DNA of 14,446 bases from Janthinobacterium lividum (GCA_943327025.2 CALPVO020000022.1:1-14446); one strand, 5' to 3'. Positions 4,872 through 13,934 are shown, counted from the stretch's first letter. The notes: generated by a model from the sequence alone, not told the origin. Numbers and translations: made by a program.

Positions 4872-7691
4872 CTAAAGCACCGGCGCGTCGGCCACGCCGC
4901 TGAATGTGGCATCCCAAATGGCTTGCACGGCCGCCCGCGTGGCCGCCCAAGGTGCCGCGTCGACCACCGCCTTGCCGCCCGCCAGCGCTAGGCGATGGTT
5001 CACATGGCGGTATTCGCGGTAGGCGTTCACCAGCGTGTCGATGTCCCCGTGGTCCACGAGCGCCGCGCTACCCACGGACTCCAGTTGGCGGATGGTATCG
5101 GCAAACATCGCCAGTGGCGGGTAGCGACCAGCCCAGCGCAGCACCCAGTACTGCGCCAGAAACTCAATATCGGCGACGCCGCCCGGGTCTTGCTTCAGGT
5201 CGAACTGTCCGGCTGCCGCCCGCGTAAGCTCGTTGCGCATGCGCTGGCGCATGTTGCGTACCTCTACGGCGAGCGTGTCTTGTCGTACGTAACGACACAA
5301 CACGTCCTCACGTACCGCGCGGAAGCGCTCGCGCAACTCGGGCTCTCCCGCCACATCACGCGAGTGCAGCAGTGCTTGGTGCTCCCATGTCCAAGCATCG
5401 TGGCGTTGGTAGGCTTGAAACGCTTCGATGGGCGTCACCATGAACCCGCCCTTGCCACTCGGACGCAAGCGCGTGTCCACCTCATACAAGCGGCCGGCCG
5501 CGCTGTGGATGGTGAGCAAATGCAGGATGCGCTGGCCCAAGCGCAGGAAGAACACGCCGTTCTCCACTTCCTTGGGGCCCGCCGTTTGCTGCCACGCGCC
5601 AGCAGAATCATGCAGAAACACCAGGTCGAGGTCCGATGAATACCCGAGCTCCTGCCCACCCAACTTGCCATAGCCCACCGCGGCCAACTGCACCGTCCGC
5701 ACATCAGCGGCGCCAGCAGCACTGCCGCAGCGCGGTTCGCCATAGATGGCCGTCATCTGCTCCCAACCCAAGCGCATCGCTTCGGCCAGAATGAGTTCGG
5801 CTATTTCAGTCAGCCGGTCGCTGACTTGCATCAGTGGGAGGCGCCCGGTGAGGTCCCACAACGCCACCCGGAACACTGCCGCGCGCTGGAACTGCCGCAG
5901 CGCTTCCACTTGCCGTTCCGGGTCTTCATCCGCTGCTGGTCGCTTCAGCGCCAACTCAGCTTCGAACTGCAGCCGTGAAGGGAGTTCCTCGAACAAACGC
6001 TGGTCGACCAGTTCATCCAGCAGCAAAGGGAAGGCCGCCACTTGGTCGCAGAGAAAATCCCCGAGCGCGGCAATTTCCCCGAGGCGGGCCAGGGCGAGCG
6101 GACTTTCCAGCAGCAAGGCCAGATACGTACTGCGGTTACCGGTAGCCTGCACCACCCGCAGCAAGCGCGGCAACGCCGCAGCGGCGTCTGGCGTGCGCTC
6201 CGCCGCGGCTACCAAACGTGGCAACAGTTGTTCGAGCCGTCGCAATCCAGTGCCATCGAGACGGCGTGCGTAGTGCGAGTTCAGCAGCGCCGCCACCGCT
6301 TCCGACACCATTGCTGAACTGCCAGTGTTCGCTGCTGCTTGGTCACCGTCGGCCTGCGGCGCCAGGACAACATGGGTAGCGTTCTCGGCCGCTTGTGCGG
6401 CTTCCGCGGGCGAAGGCGCCACTACCGCAGCGAAATGGCGCATCACCGCGTCACGGTGGACGCTGAGCACTGTGACGAACGCCGCCCAGTCTGCATAACT
6501 CATGGCCGCCGCCATCCGCGCGCGTCCGGCCTCGTCACGCGGCAATTCATGCACCTGCGCTTCAGCCACCATCTGCAGGCGATTTTCGACGCGACGCAAA
6601 AAATGATAGGCCGCCTCCAGTTCTGCCACCTCGGCGGCACCGAGCCGCTTGGGATGCGCCAGCACCGGCAACAGGTCGAGCAACGACGCCGGCTGCAAGG
6701 CAGGCTCTTGCCCACCGCGCAACAACTGGAACACCTGCACGATGAACTCGATTTCGCGAATGCCGCCCGGCCCGAGCTTCACATGGTCTTGTCGGTCGAG
6801 GCGCTGCACTTCGCGCGAAATCATCGCCTTCATCTCGCGCAGCGATTCAATAACGCCGAAATCGAGATAACGGCGGAACACGAACGGACGCACCACGCTG
6901 CGGAACAACTCCGCGTAAGCCACCTGCCCGGTGACGGCGCGTGCCTTCACCCAGGCATAGCGCTCCCAATCGCGGCCGTGCTGCTGCAAGTAGTCCTCGA
7001 GCGCCGAAAAGCTGGCTACCAAAGGGCCGGATTCACCGAACGGCCTCAGCCGCATGTCTACGCGATAGCCGAAGCCATCTACCGTGGGCGCCTCCAGCAA
7101 ACGGATGAGGTGTTGCCCCAGACGCGTGAAGAACTCCATGTGGTCGGTGCCGCGCCGGTCTGTTTCGCCGTCTTCGGGAAACAAGAACACCAAGTCGATG
7201 TCGGAAGAGAAGTTCAGCTCGCGGCCACCGAGCTTGCCCATGCCCACAACGACGAGGTCCTGCTCGACACCGGCCGCGTTGCGCGGAGTACCGAAGCGAG
7301 CAATGGTGGCGCGGCGCGCGAAAGCGTGTGCGACGCGAATGGCGGCATCCGCCACAGCCGAGACATCGCGCAGCACTTGCACCGGCTCGATGCGCCCGGC
7401 GAGGTCTTGCCAAGCCAAGCGACACGACTCGCGGCGGCGCAATTGCCGCAAGGCGGCCATGAAGGCCGGTTCGTCAGCGATGGAGAGAAGCGCAGCAAAC
7501 CCAGCGACGTGTTCCGCGGGGGAAGGAACCTGGCCCAAGTCGAGATTGGCAAACAGCCCGGGCTGGCGCGCGAAGGACTCGGTGAGGTAGTCGCTGCAGG
7601 CAAAAACCTTCGCCGCCTCGGTGGCATCGAGGCCTGCCGCTGCAGCAGCAGCCAACGCGGCGTCGAAGAGAGGCGAGGTACCGGCAGCCAT
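4872..7691 (-). CDS. glnE: Bifunctional glutamine synthetase adenylyltransferase / adenylyl-removing enzyme
   Basis: GlnE attaches AMP to, or phosphorolytically removes it from, glutamine synthetase in response to the PII signal, and so controls ammonia assimilation. The 939-aa protein (E. coli 946) carries two nucleotidyltransferase domains. The N-terminal adenylyl-removing domain has GMGKLGGRELNFSSDIDLVF at 150-169 with Asp164/Asp166. The C-terminal adenylyltransferase domain has GYGKLGGQELGYSSDLDLVF at about 672-691. Between them lie YRVDMRLRPFGESGPLV, QGRDWERYAWVKAR and GGIREIEFIVQVFQLLRGG; a second such motif, DPGGVADIEFLAQYWVL, lies near the C-terminus. ATG 7691 has no ribosome site, but TATAGT sits so close upstream that a leaderless transcript is possible. 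The gene is complete. Its neighbour downstream is the zinc-finger gene, and groESL lies upstream beyond a terminator. Confidence 0.98.
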   Translation of the reverse strand: MAAGTSPLFDAALAAAAAAGLDATEAAKVFACSDYLTESFARQPGLFANLDLGQVPSPAEHVAGFAALLSIADEPAFMAALRQLRRRESCRLAWQDLAGRIEPVQVLRDVSAVADAAIRVAHAFARRATIARFGTPRNAAGVEQDLVVVGMGKLGGRELNFSSDIDLVFLFPEDGETDRRGTDHMEFFTRLGQHLIRLLEAPTVDGFGYRVDMRLRPFGESGPLVASFSALEDYLQQHGRDWERYAWVKARAVTGQVAYAELFRSVVRPFVFRRYLDFGVIESLREMKAMISREVQRLDRQDHVKLGPGGIREIEFIVQVFQLLRGGQEPALQPASLLDLLPVLAHPKRLGAAEVAELEAAYHFLRRVENRLQMVAEAQVHELPRDEAGRARMAAAMSYADWAAFVTVLSVHRDAVMRHFAAVVAPSPAEAAQAAENATHVVLAPQADGDQAAANTGSSAMVSEAVAALLNSHYARRLDGTGLRRLEQLLPRLVAAAERTPDAAAALPRLLRVVQATGNRSTYLALLLESPLALARLGEIAALGDFLCDQVAAFPLLLDELVDQRLFEELPSRLQFEAELALKRPAADEDPERQVEALRQFQRAAVFRVALWDLTGRLPLMQVSDRLTEIAELILAEAMRLGWEQMTAIYGEPRCGSAAGAADVRTVQLAAVGYGKLGGQELGYSSDLDLVFLHDSAGAWQQTAGPKEVENGVFFLRLGQRILHLLTIHSAAGRLYEVDTRLRPSGKGGFMVTPIEAFQAYQRHDAWTWEHQALLHSRDVAGEPELRERFRAVREDVLCRYVRQDTLAVEVRNMRQRMRNELTRAAAGQFDLKQDPGGVADIEFLAQYWVLRWAGRYPPLAMFADTIRQLESVGSAALVDHGDIDTLVNAYREYRHVNHRLALAGGKAVVDAAPWAATRAAVQAIWDATFSGVADAPVL

Positions 7692-7697
7692 GCCAAG

Positions 7698-7703
7698 ACT
7701 ATA
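7698..7703 (-). promoter_or_regulatory. Candidate -10 box of glnE
   Basis: TATAGT on the minus strand, preceded by GGT, ends 6 bases before the glnE ATG. The expected +1 therefore falls on or next to the A of the start codon. No clear -35 box is seen at 16-18 bases (CCCTTT/CTTTGC). The missing ribosome site and this spacing agree with leaderless translation. Confidence 0.35.
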
Positions 7704-7732
7704 ACCGTTGCAGAGGCAGCAAAGGGTTCGCT

Positions 7733-7750
7733 GGTGAGCGCCAGCTCGCC
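7733..7750. repeat. REP-like palindrome 1 in the groL-glnE gap
   Basis: GGTGAGC-GCCA-GCTCGCC forms a 7-bp stem with one wobble. On the minus strand the sequence is GTAGAGGCGAGC followed by GCTCACC, close to the GTAGGAGCGAGC...GCTCGC form of pseudomonad-type REP units. It is the most diverged of three such units in this gap and lies about 40 bases from the glnE start. Confidence 0.5.
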
Positions 7751-7771
7751 TCTACAAAACCTTCAGGCATA

Positions 7772-7801
7772 AAAAAGGGCCGGCTTACGCCGACCCTTTT
7801 T
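7772..7801 (-). terminator. Rho-independent terminator of groESL
   Basis: On the minus strand GGGTCGGC-GTAA-GCCGGCCC is flanked by AAAAA and TTTTTT. As RNA the stem is fully paired with one U-G wobble, is closed by a GUAA tetraloop of the GNRA class, and is followed by six U. On the plus strand the same position is a C-A mismatch, so the element is better in the minus direction. It lies about 97 bases past the groL stop and before glnE, separating the two units. Confidence 0.9.
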
Positions 7802-7807
7802 CGATGA

Positions 7808-7839
7808 TTCCACAGTCGCGAGCACGCTCGCTTCCACAG
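7808..7839. repeat. REP-like element 2 with flanking direct repeats
   Basis: The palindrome GCGAGC-AC-GCTCGC (7818-7831) is flanked by two identical TTCCACAG octamers (7808-7815 and 7832-7839). The minus strand reads CTGTGGAAGCGAGC, then GTGCTCGCGA, near-identical to the common REP core of pseudomonads (CTGTGGGAGCGAGC, then TTGCTCGCGA). Such units are non-coding and are spread by RAYT transposases; no transposase is present in this window. Confidence 0.75.
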
Positions 7840-7853
7840 AACCGACGGTGGTA

Positions 7854-7887
7854 GCTGCGGGAAAACGAGCAAGCTCGCCCCCGCAGC
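7854..7887. repeat. REP-like element 3, next to the groL stop
   Basis: GCTGCGGG and CCCGCAGC form an 8-bp outer stem around an inner CGAGC-AA-GCTCG stem. The minus strand core is GGGGGCGAGCTTGCTCG, a close match to the REP core. It starts 11 bases past the groL stop and, with element 2, forms a tandem pair on the groESL 3' end, where such hairpins often stabilise mRNA or assist termination. Confidence 0.7.
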
Positions 7888-7897
7888 CGACCGGGCA

Positions 7898-9559
<1,662 letters not shown>

Positions 9560-9596
9560 TCAAATTCAATAAGGGGGTGAGAGGGGAACCGGAGGC

Positions 9597-9890
9597 TTAC
9601 TTGCCTTCGATGACCGCCATGACGTCTTCCTCGCGCATGACGAGGACGTCTTCGCCGTCGACCTTCACTTCGGTGCCGCTGTACTTGCCGAACAGCACCT
9701 TGTCGCCGACCTTGAGGTCCAAGGGGCGGACTTCGCCGTTCTCAAGGATCTTGCCCTTGCCAACAGCCTTGACGACGCCCTGCACGGGCTTTTCGGCGGC
9801 CGCGTCGGGGATGATGATCCCGCCGGCGGACTTCTTCTCTTCTTCGACGCGCTTGACAATAACGCGGTCATGAAGCGGACGGATCTTCAT
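9597..9890 (-). CDS. groS: 10 kDa co-chaperonin GroES
   Basis: GroES caps the GroEL ring during folding. The 97-aa protein matches the family over its whole length: [14 protein letters not shown] start, the mobile loop [19 protein letters not shown] (about 17-35) with the GroEL-binding Gly-Gly-Ile-Ile-Ile, [17 protein letters not shown], and the [13 protein letters not shown] end. ATG 9890 is preceded by AAGGAAC at a normal distance. It is the first gene of the groSL operon. An untranslated leader of about 130 bases separates it from the promoter and CIRCE operator upstream. Confidence 0.99.
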   Translation of the reverse strand: MKIRPLHDRVIVKRVEEEKKSAGGIIIPDAAAEKPVQGVVKAVGKGKILENGEVRPLDLKVGDKVLFGKYSGTEVKVDGEDVLVMREEDVMAVIEGK

Positions 9891-10005
9891 GGAACTGTTC
9901 CTTTACTTACGGTTTGCACTGGAATGATGTCCGCCGGATTCCCGACGGAAGATGGAACGAAAAGGACCGACTGCGCTCTGACCCGGTAACCGGGACGGCG
10001 CGCTG

Positions 10006-10032
10006 TTAGCACTCTCCGCTAGTGGCTGCTAA
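10006..10032 (-). promoter_or_regulatory. CIRCE operator (HrcA-binding site) of groESL
   Basis: TTAGCACTC (10006-10014), nine spacer bases, then GGCTGCTAA (10024-10032). The consensus is TTAGCACTC-N9-GAGTGCTAA, so the first arm is exact and the second has 7 of 9 bases. It starts right at the -10 box of the groES promoter, so HrcA bound here would block initiation until heat or misfolded protein occupies GroEL. An hrcA gene is predicted elsewhere in the genome. Confidence 0.88.
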
Positions 10033-10059
10033 TGATAGCGGCGGAAGTCGCCTTTTCAA
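10032..10059 (-). promoter_or_regulatory. groESL promoter
   Basis: On the minus strand TTGAAA (10059-10054) and TATCAT (10037-10032) are 16 bases apart, a good housekeeping sigma promoter. The -35 also reads CTTGAAA, as in heat-shock sigma-32 promoters, but the -10 (CCGCTATCAT) is a poor match to CCCCAT, so sigma-32 use is only a possibility. The predicted start site is near 10025, inside the CIRCE element. Confidence 0.7.
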
Positions 10060-10188
10060 GGGTGCGGGCCACGGATTTCTTTTTAATGGGCCCCACCACC
10101 GCGGACGGAGTGGACACTGCGTGGCACGGCAACCGGTCGCAGCGTATGCTGTGGCCGCAAGCAAAGCTAGATTATTCGCATTATTCCT

Positions 10189-12645
10189 ATGGAATTCATG
10201 AACTTGAACATCTCACGCAGCACTCGTTCCCAAGCCGTCGGGCAGGTTCTCGCCCGCACCCTCGCCGAGCGCTTGCGGTTTTGGCGTGCTCCCGCGCTGG
10301 CTTTGCTGGTGGCCTTGGCTGCCCTTTGGCCAGCCGCCGCCCCCCGCGCGGAGGACGACTTCATCCCGCCCGAGCAGGCTTTCAAGTACAGCGTCACCGC
10401 CACTGCGGACACCATTACTGTCCAGTGGACTGTCGCTCAGGGCTATTACCTCTACCGCAAACGACTGGGTTTCGAGTCCAGCACGCCCGGCATAACGCTC
10501 GGCGCTCCCGTGTTCCCGAAGGGCATCGACCACGAAGACGAGTTCTTCGGCAAACAAGAGGTGTACCGCGGTGCCGGCAACCGCTTCGTGCTGCCCTACA
10601 CCCGCGCCGGCAATACCGTCGCCAATGGCCCGGCTAGCGCCACGGTGCTGCTGAAACTGCAGGGCTGCGCCGACGCCGGTCTGTGTTACCCGCCCCTGAA
10701 GTGGACCGCAACCGTCGCCCTGCCACCTGCCGCGCGGGCAGAGAGTCAGGCCAGCAGCCCCGCGTCGGGCGCATCGGTCACCTCACCAGTCACCTCACTG
10801 GCTGGGTTGAAAGCACTCGCCAGTACGGGCAAGGCGCGTAGTGCCAATCAGGAGTTTCTACCGCCAGCGGAAGCCTTCCGCGTCTCGGCCACCGCCCTCG
10901 CCGCAGACCGCATCCGCGTGTCGTTCATGGTGGCGCCCGGCTATTACCTCTACCAGAAGCGCCTGAAAGCGACACTGGAAGGGGCACCGACCGGTGTAAC
11001 GCTCACCCCGGTCACCTGGCCGGCGGGAATCGACCACAACGACGAATTCTTCGGCCAGCAAACCGTCTACCCGGAAAGTTTCGAGGCCGAACTGGTCCTC
11101 CAGCGTGGCGATTCCGTTGGCGCCCTCACGGTCGGCCTGACCCTCGGCTTGCAAGGCTGCGCTGACGCGGGCCTGTGCTACCCGCCGGAAACCCGACGCC
11201 TCACGGTGGTATTGCCGGCCGTGGGTACTGCACCCCCTGCGCCGATGGTGCCAACCGAGGGGACGGCACCGAGCGACTCCGAGGCGAGCGCGGCCAATGC
11301 GTCCGCTGAAGCCAGTGCTGCCTCACCTGCCGCCAGCGGCATGGTCTCCGAGCAAGACCGCTTGGCCAAGCTCGTGGCCAACGGTTCGCTGTGGCTGGTG
11401 CTGGCCTCGTTCTTCGGCTTCGGCCTGTTGCTGGCCTTCACGCCGTGCGTACTGCCCATGATCCCCATCCTCTCCGGCATCATCGCGGGACAAGGCGAGC
11501 AGGTCACCCCCATGCGCGGGTTCCTGCTGTCACTGTCTTATGTGATGGGCATGGCGCTCACCTACACCATCGCGGGTGCCGCCTTCGCTGCGGCCGGCCA
11601 GCAGGCACAAGCCATCTTCCAGCAGCCATGGATTCTCGCGCTGTTCGCGCTGCTGTTCGTCGGTTTGGCGCTCGCCATGTTCGGCTTCTATGAACTGCAA
11701 CTACCCGCCGGCCTGCAGACACGCCTGAACGGTGTGAGCGGCAAACTCTCGGGCGGCAAGGTGCTGTCCACCGCCCTCATGGGGGCACTGTCCTCGCTGG
11801 TGGTCACCGCCTGCGTGGCGCCGCCGCTCGTCGCCGCGCTGGCAGTCATCAGTCAAACCGGTAGCGTGCTGCGCGGTGGTCTTGCCTTGTTCTCCCTGTC
11901 CATCGGCATGGGCGCCCCCTTGCTGGTAGTCGGCGCGTCTGCCGGCAAGCTGCTGCCGCGTGCTGGTGCCTGGATGGAAACCGTCAAGCAAGTCTTCGGC
12001 GTGCTCTTCCTCGGCGTGGCCGTCTGGATGGCCGAACGCATCCTGCCCGAGCGACTCGTCATGGTGCTGTGGGCCGGCGTGGCGGGCGCGGCGCTCTGGG
12101 TATTCTGGCCGCGGCGCGGTTGGCGCCCCTTCGGCGCCGGCCTTGCCCTGCGCGGCGTGCTCGTAGCAGCAGCCGTGCTGTGGGGGCTTGCCCTGCTGGT
12201 CGGCGCGGGCTTCGGCGGCAAGGACCCCCTGCGCCCGTTTGAGGGCACGCGCTTCGGCGCCGCAACGCCGCAGGCGCTCGTATTCACGCGCATCCACTCC
12301 GTGGCCGACCTCGACCGGGAACTGGCTGCCGCCCAAGCGGCGGGCAGACGGGTCATGGTCGACTTCTCCGCCGAATGGTGCGTGTCCTGCAAGGAAATGG
12401 AGAAGTACACCTTCCGGGACCCCGCCGTACAGGCGGCGTTGGCCCCCTATGTGCTGCTGCAGGCGGACGTCACCGCCAACAGCGCGGAAGACCAAGCCCT
12501 GCTGCAGCGCTTTGCTATCTTCGGCCCCCCCACCACCGCGTTCTTCGGCCCCGAAGGACGTGAACGGACCGACTTCCGACTGGTAGGCTTCGTAGCTGCA
12601 GAGCCGTTCCGTGCCCACCTAGCCCGCCTGGAAAAGACTCCATGA
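10189..12645 (+). CDS. dsbD: Thiol:disulfide interchange protein DsbD with two tandem N-terminal alpha domains
   Basis: DsbD carries electrons from cytoplasmic thioredoxin across the inner membrane to periplasmic reductases. The 818-aa protein (E. coli 565) has a signal segment (about 32-56, ending PAAAPRAE) and two complete alpha domains. Alpha 1 has GCADAGLCYPP with Cys160/Cys166; alpha 2 has the same motif with Cys324/Cys330. Each also has PPxxAF, GYYLYxKR, GIDHxDEFFG and VY. An Ala/Ser/Pro linker follows. The eight-helix beta domain has TPCVLPM (Cys420) and TACVAPP (Cys542), 122 residues apart as in E. coli. The gamma thioredoxin domain has EWCVSCK (Cys731/Cys734). All cysteines of the relay are present. 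ATG 10189 and ATG 10198 are both possible; neither has a strong ribosome site. The stop overlaps the tlpA start (ATGA), so the two are translationally coupled. Confidence 0.96.
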   Translation: MEFMNLNISRSTRSQAVGQVLARTLAERLRFWRAPALALLVALAALWPAAAPRAEDDFIPPEQAFKYSVTATADTITVQWTVAQGYYLYRKRLGFESSTPGITLGAPVFPKGIDHEDEFFGKQEVYRGAGNRFVLPYTRAGNTVANGPASATVLLKLQGCADAGLCYPPLKWTATVALPPAARAESQASSPASGASVTSPVTSLAGLKALASTGKARSANQEFLPPAEAFRVSATALAADRIRVSFMVAPGYYLYQKRLKATLEGAPTGVTLTPVTWPAGIDHNDEFFGQQTVYPESFEAELVLQRGDSVGALTVGLTLGLQGCADAGLCYPPETRRLTVVLPAVGTAPPAPMVPTEGTAPSDSEASAANASAEASAASPAASGMVSEQDRLAKLVANGSLWLVLASFFGFGLLLAFTPCVLPMIPILSGIIAGQGEQVTPMRGFLLSLSYVMGMALTYTIAGAAFAAAGQQAQAIFQQPWILALFALLFVGLALAMFGFYELQLPAGLQTRLNGVSGKLSGGKVLSTALMGALSSLVVTACVAPPLVAALAVISQTGSVLRGGLALFSLSIGMGAPLLVVGASAGKLLPRAGAWMETVKQVFGVLFLGVAVWMAERILPERLVMVLWAGVAGAALWVFWPRRGWRPFGAGLALRGVLVAAAVLWGLALLVGAGFGGKDPLRPFEGTRFGAATPQALVFTRIHSVADLDRELAAAQAAGRRVMVDFSAEWCVSCKEMEKYTFRDPAVQAALAPYVLLQADVTANSAEDQALLQRFAIFGPPTTAFFGPEGRERTDFRLVGFVAAEPFRAHLARLEKTP

Positions 12646-13322
12646 CCGAGAATGCCGAAGGCCAAGCCCGTTCCTTGCTGAACCACCCCACCCTGCGCCT
12701 CGCCGGCCTAGCCCTCGCTGCCGGCCTGTTGGGCGCGGGCGGCTATCTGGCCTACGACCGGTGGTTGTCCCCAACAGGCGTAGCCGATAACACAACGGTG
12801 CCGACCAGTGGCATGGCCAACGAACTCGAACGTCCGAAAGTTCCGGAGATACGCCCCGAATTCACCCTGAAAAACCTGCAAGGGGAACCGGTGGCCATGA
12901 GCCACTGGCAGGGTAAAGCGGTGGTGGTGAACTTCTGGGCCACCTGGTGCGGCCCCTGCCAGCGGGAGATTCCGCTGCTGAACCGCATGGCGGCCGAGTA
13001 CGGCCCCAAGGGCCTGCATATTGTCGGCATTGCCGTCGATTTTGCGGAGGACGTGCAGAAGTTTGTCGCTAAAACGCCGCTCGACTACCCCACCTTGGTC
13101 GGCGAGGAAGACGGCGCCGCCGCGGCCACGGCGTTTGGCATCGACTCGCTGGCTTTCCCGTTCACGGCTTTCACGGACAAGCAGGGACGCGTCCTTTCGG
13201 TGCATTTGGGCGAATTGCACGAACCCGAACTGCGCGTCATTCTTGACGCCATCGTCGCCGTCGATGCCGGTAAAATGTCGCTAGCCGACGCCCGCGCCAA
13301 AATCGCTGCCAGCAAAAGCTAG
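12642..13322 (+). CDS. TlpA-like membrane-anchored thioredoxin family disulfide reductase
   Basis: A 226-aa protein with a short cytoplasmic N-terminus, one membrane anchor (LAGLALAAGLLGAGGYLAY, about 20-38) and a periplasmic thioredoxin fold. The active site is WATWCGPCQREIP with Cys103 and Cys106. The fold continues through GIAVDF, FGIDSLAFPFTAF, which carries the cis-proline region, and DKQGRV. The start is ATG 12642, overlapping the dsbD stop by the ATGA arrangement. Coupling to DsbD suggests that DsbD keeps this protein reduced and that it is a client reductase, for example in cytochrome c maturation or repair of periplasmic thiols; the substrate is not shown by the sequence. TlpA and ResA/CcmG relatives are hard to separate by eye, so no symbol is given. 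Confidence 0.92.
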   Translation: MTENAEGQARSLLNHPTLRLAGLALAAGLLGAGGYLAYDRWLSPTGVADNTTVPTSGMANELERPKVPEIRPEFTLKNLQGEPVAMSHWQGKAVVVNFWATWCGPCQREIPLLNRMAAEYGPKGLHIVGIAVDFAEDVQKFVAKTPLDYPTLVGEEDGAAAATAFGIDSLAFPFTAFTDKQGRVLSVHLGELHEPELRVILDAIVAVDAGKMSLADARAKIAASKS

Positions 13323-13335
13323 CCACGCCACCCCG

Positions 13336-13358
13336 CCCGGCCCGGACTCGGGGCCGGG
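13336..13358 (+). terminator. Possible terminator hairpin after tlpA
   Basis: CCCGGCCC, a seven-base loop (GGACTCG) and GGGCCGGG form a perfect 8-bp all-GC stem starting 14 bases after the tlpA stop. TAGTCTCCTCC follows instead of a T-run, so termination would be weak or need Rho. It separates the dsbD-tlpA unit from accBC. Confidence 0.4.
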
Positions 13359-13382
13359 TAGTCTCCTCCGCCGCAAACGGTT

Positions 13383-13421
13383 ACACTGCCGCGCCTGCCG
13401 GTTTTCCGGTGGGTGCAGTGT
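13383..13421 (+). promoter_or_regulatory. Long hairpin in the accB leader / possible operator
   Basis: ACACTGC (13383-13389) and GCAGTGT (13415-13421) form the outer stem. GCCTGCCGG (13393-13401) and CCGGTGGGT (13406-13414) pair through four Watson-Crick and wobble steps plus a CCGG core, around a TTTT loop. Only a three-base bulge (CGC) interrupts it. A weak -10-like TACACT (13382-13387) overlaps the 5' arm. The hairpin ends 24 bases before the accB ATG, so it could act as RNA in the leader or as an inverted-repeat operator. Confidence 0.4.
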
Positions 13422-13445
13422 TAGGTAGCGAGGGGACACGCCTAG

Positions 13446-13925
13446 ATGGATATCCGCAAGGTCAAGAAGCTCATCGAACTGCTCGAAGAATCGGGCATCG
13501 CCGAGATCGAGATCAAGGAAGGTGAGGAGAGCGTTCGCATCAGCCGCCACTCCCCCGGTGCCATGATGGCGCCAATCCAGTACACGCTACCCCCGCAGGC
13601 GGCCCCGGCCGCTGCCCACGCCGCCCCGGCCGCCCCGGCCGCCCCGGTGGCTGCTGCCTCGGCCGCCGCTCAGGCCCCCACCGTCAGCGCCGAAAACACC
13701 GTCACGGCTCCCATGGTGGGCACGTACTACGCCTCGGCCTCGCCGGGTGCCAAAGCATTCGTCGAGATTGGCTCGGAAGTGAAGGCCGGCCAGACGCTCT
13801 GCATCATCGAAGCCATGAAGATGATGAACCAGATTGAATCCGACCGCGCCGGCAAGGTGGTTTCCATCCTCGCCAGCAACGGCGAGCCGGTGGAATTCGG
13901 CCAGCCCCTGTTCATCGTCGAATAA
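13446..13925 (+). CDS. accB: Biotin carboxyl carrier protein of acetyl-CoA carboxylase
   Basis: AccB carries the biotin that AccC carboxylates and AccAD uses to make malonyl-CoA, the committed step of fatty acid synthesis. The 159-aa protein has the N-terminal helical segment ([23 protein letters not shown]) and an Ala/Pro hinge (about 50-78) encoded partly by repeated GCCCCGGCC. The biotinyl domain follows, with [10 protein letters not shown], the thumb segment [15 protein letters not shown] and the biotinylation motif EAMKMMN (Lys125). ATG 13446 is preceded by GAGGGGA about 9 bases upstream. accC follows after 9 bases, so the two form an operon. The aroQ gene that often precedes accB in gammaproteobacteria is not here; tlpA is the upstream neighbour. 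Confidence 0.98.
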   Translation: MDIRKVKKLIELLEESGIAEIEIKEGEESVRISRHSPGAMMAPIQYTLPPQAAPAAAHAAPAAPAAPVAAASAAAQAPTVSAENTVTAPMVGTYYASASPGAKAFVEIGSEVKAGQTLCIIEAMKMMNQIESDRAGKVVSILASNGEPVEFGQPLFIVE

Positions 13926-13934
13926 GGCGCGGCG

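Noticed and set aside
6339..7772. 477-codon open frame on the plus strand opposite glnE
   Set aside because: It lies opposite fully conserved GlnE sequence, crosses the glnE start and terminator, and has a composition rich in Arg, His and Gln typical of a shadow frame.
9982..9994. CCCGGTAACCGGG palindrome in the groES leader as an operator
   Set aside because: It is short, matches no regulator site I recognise, and the CIRCE element already explains control of this promoter.
10400..11200. Duplicated DsbD alpha domain considered as an assembly duplication
   Set aside because: The copies differ at many residues and bases; the longest shared stretch I found is only about 16 bases, so they are old paralogous domains and not a copied read.
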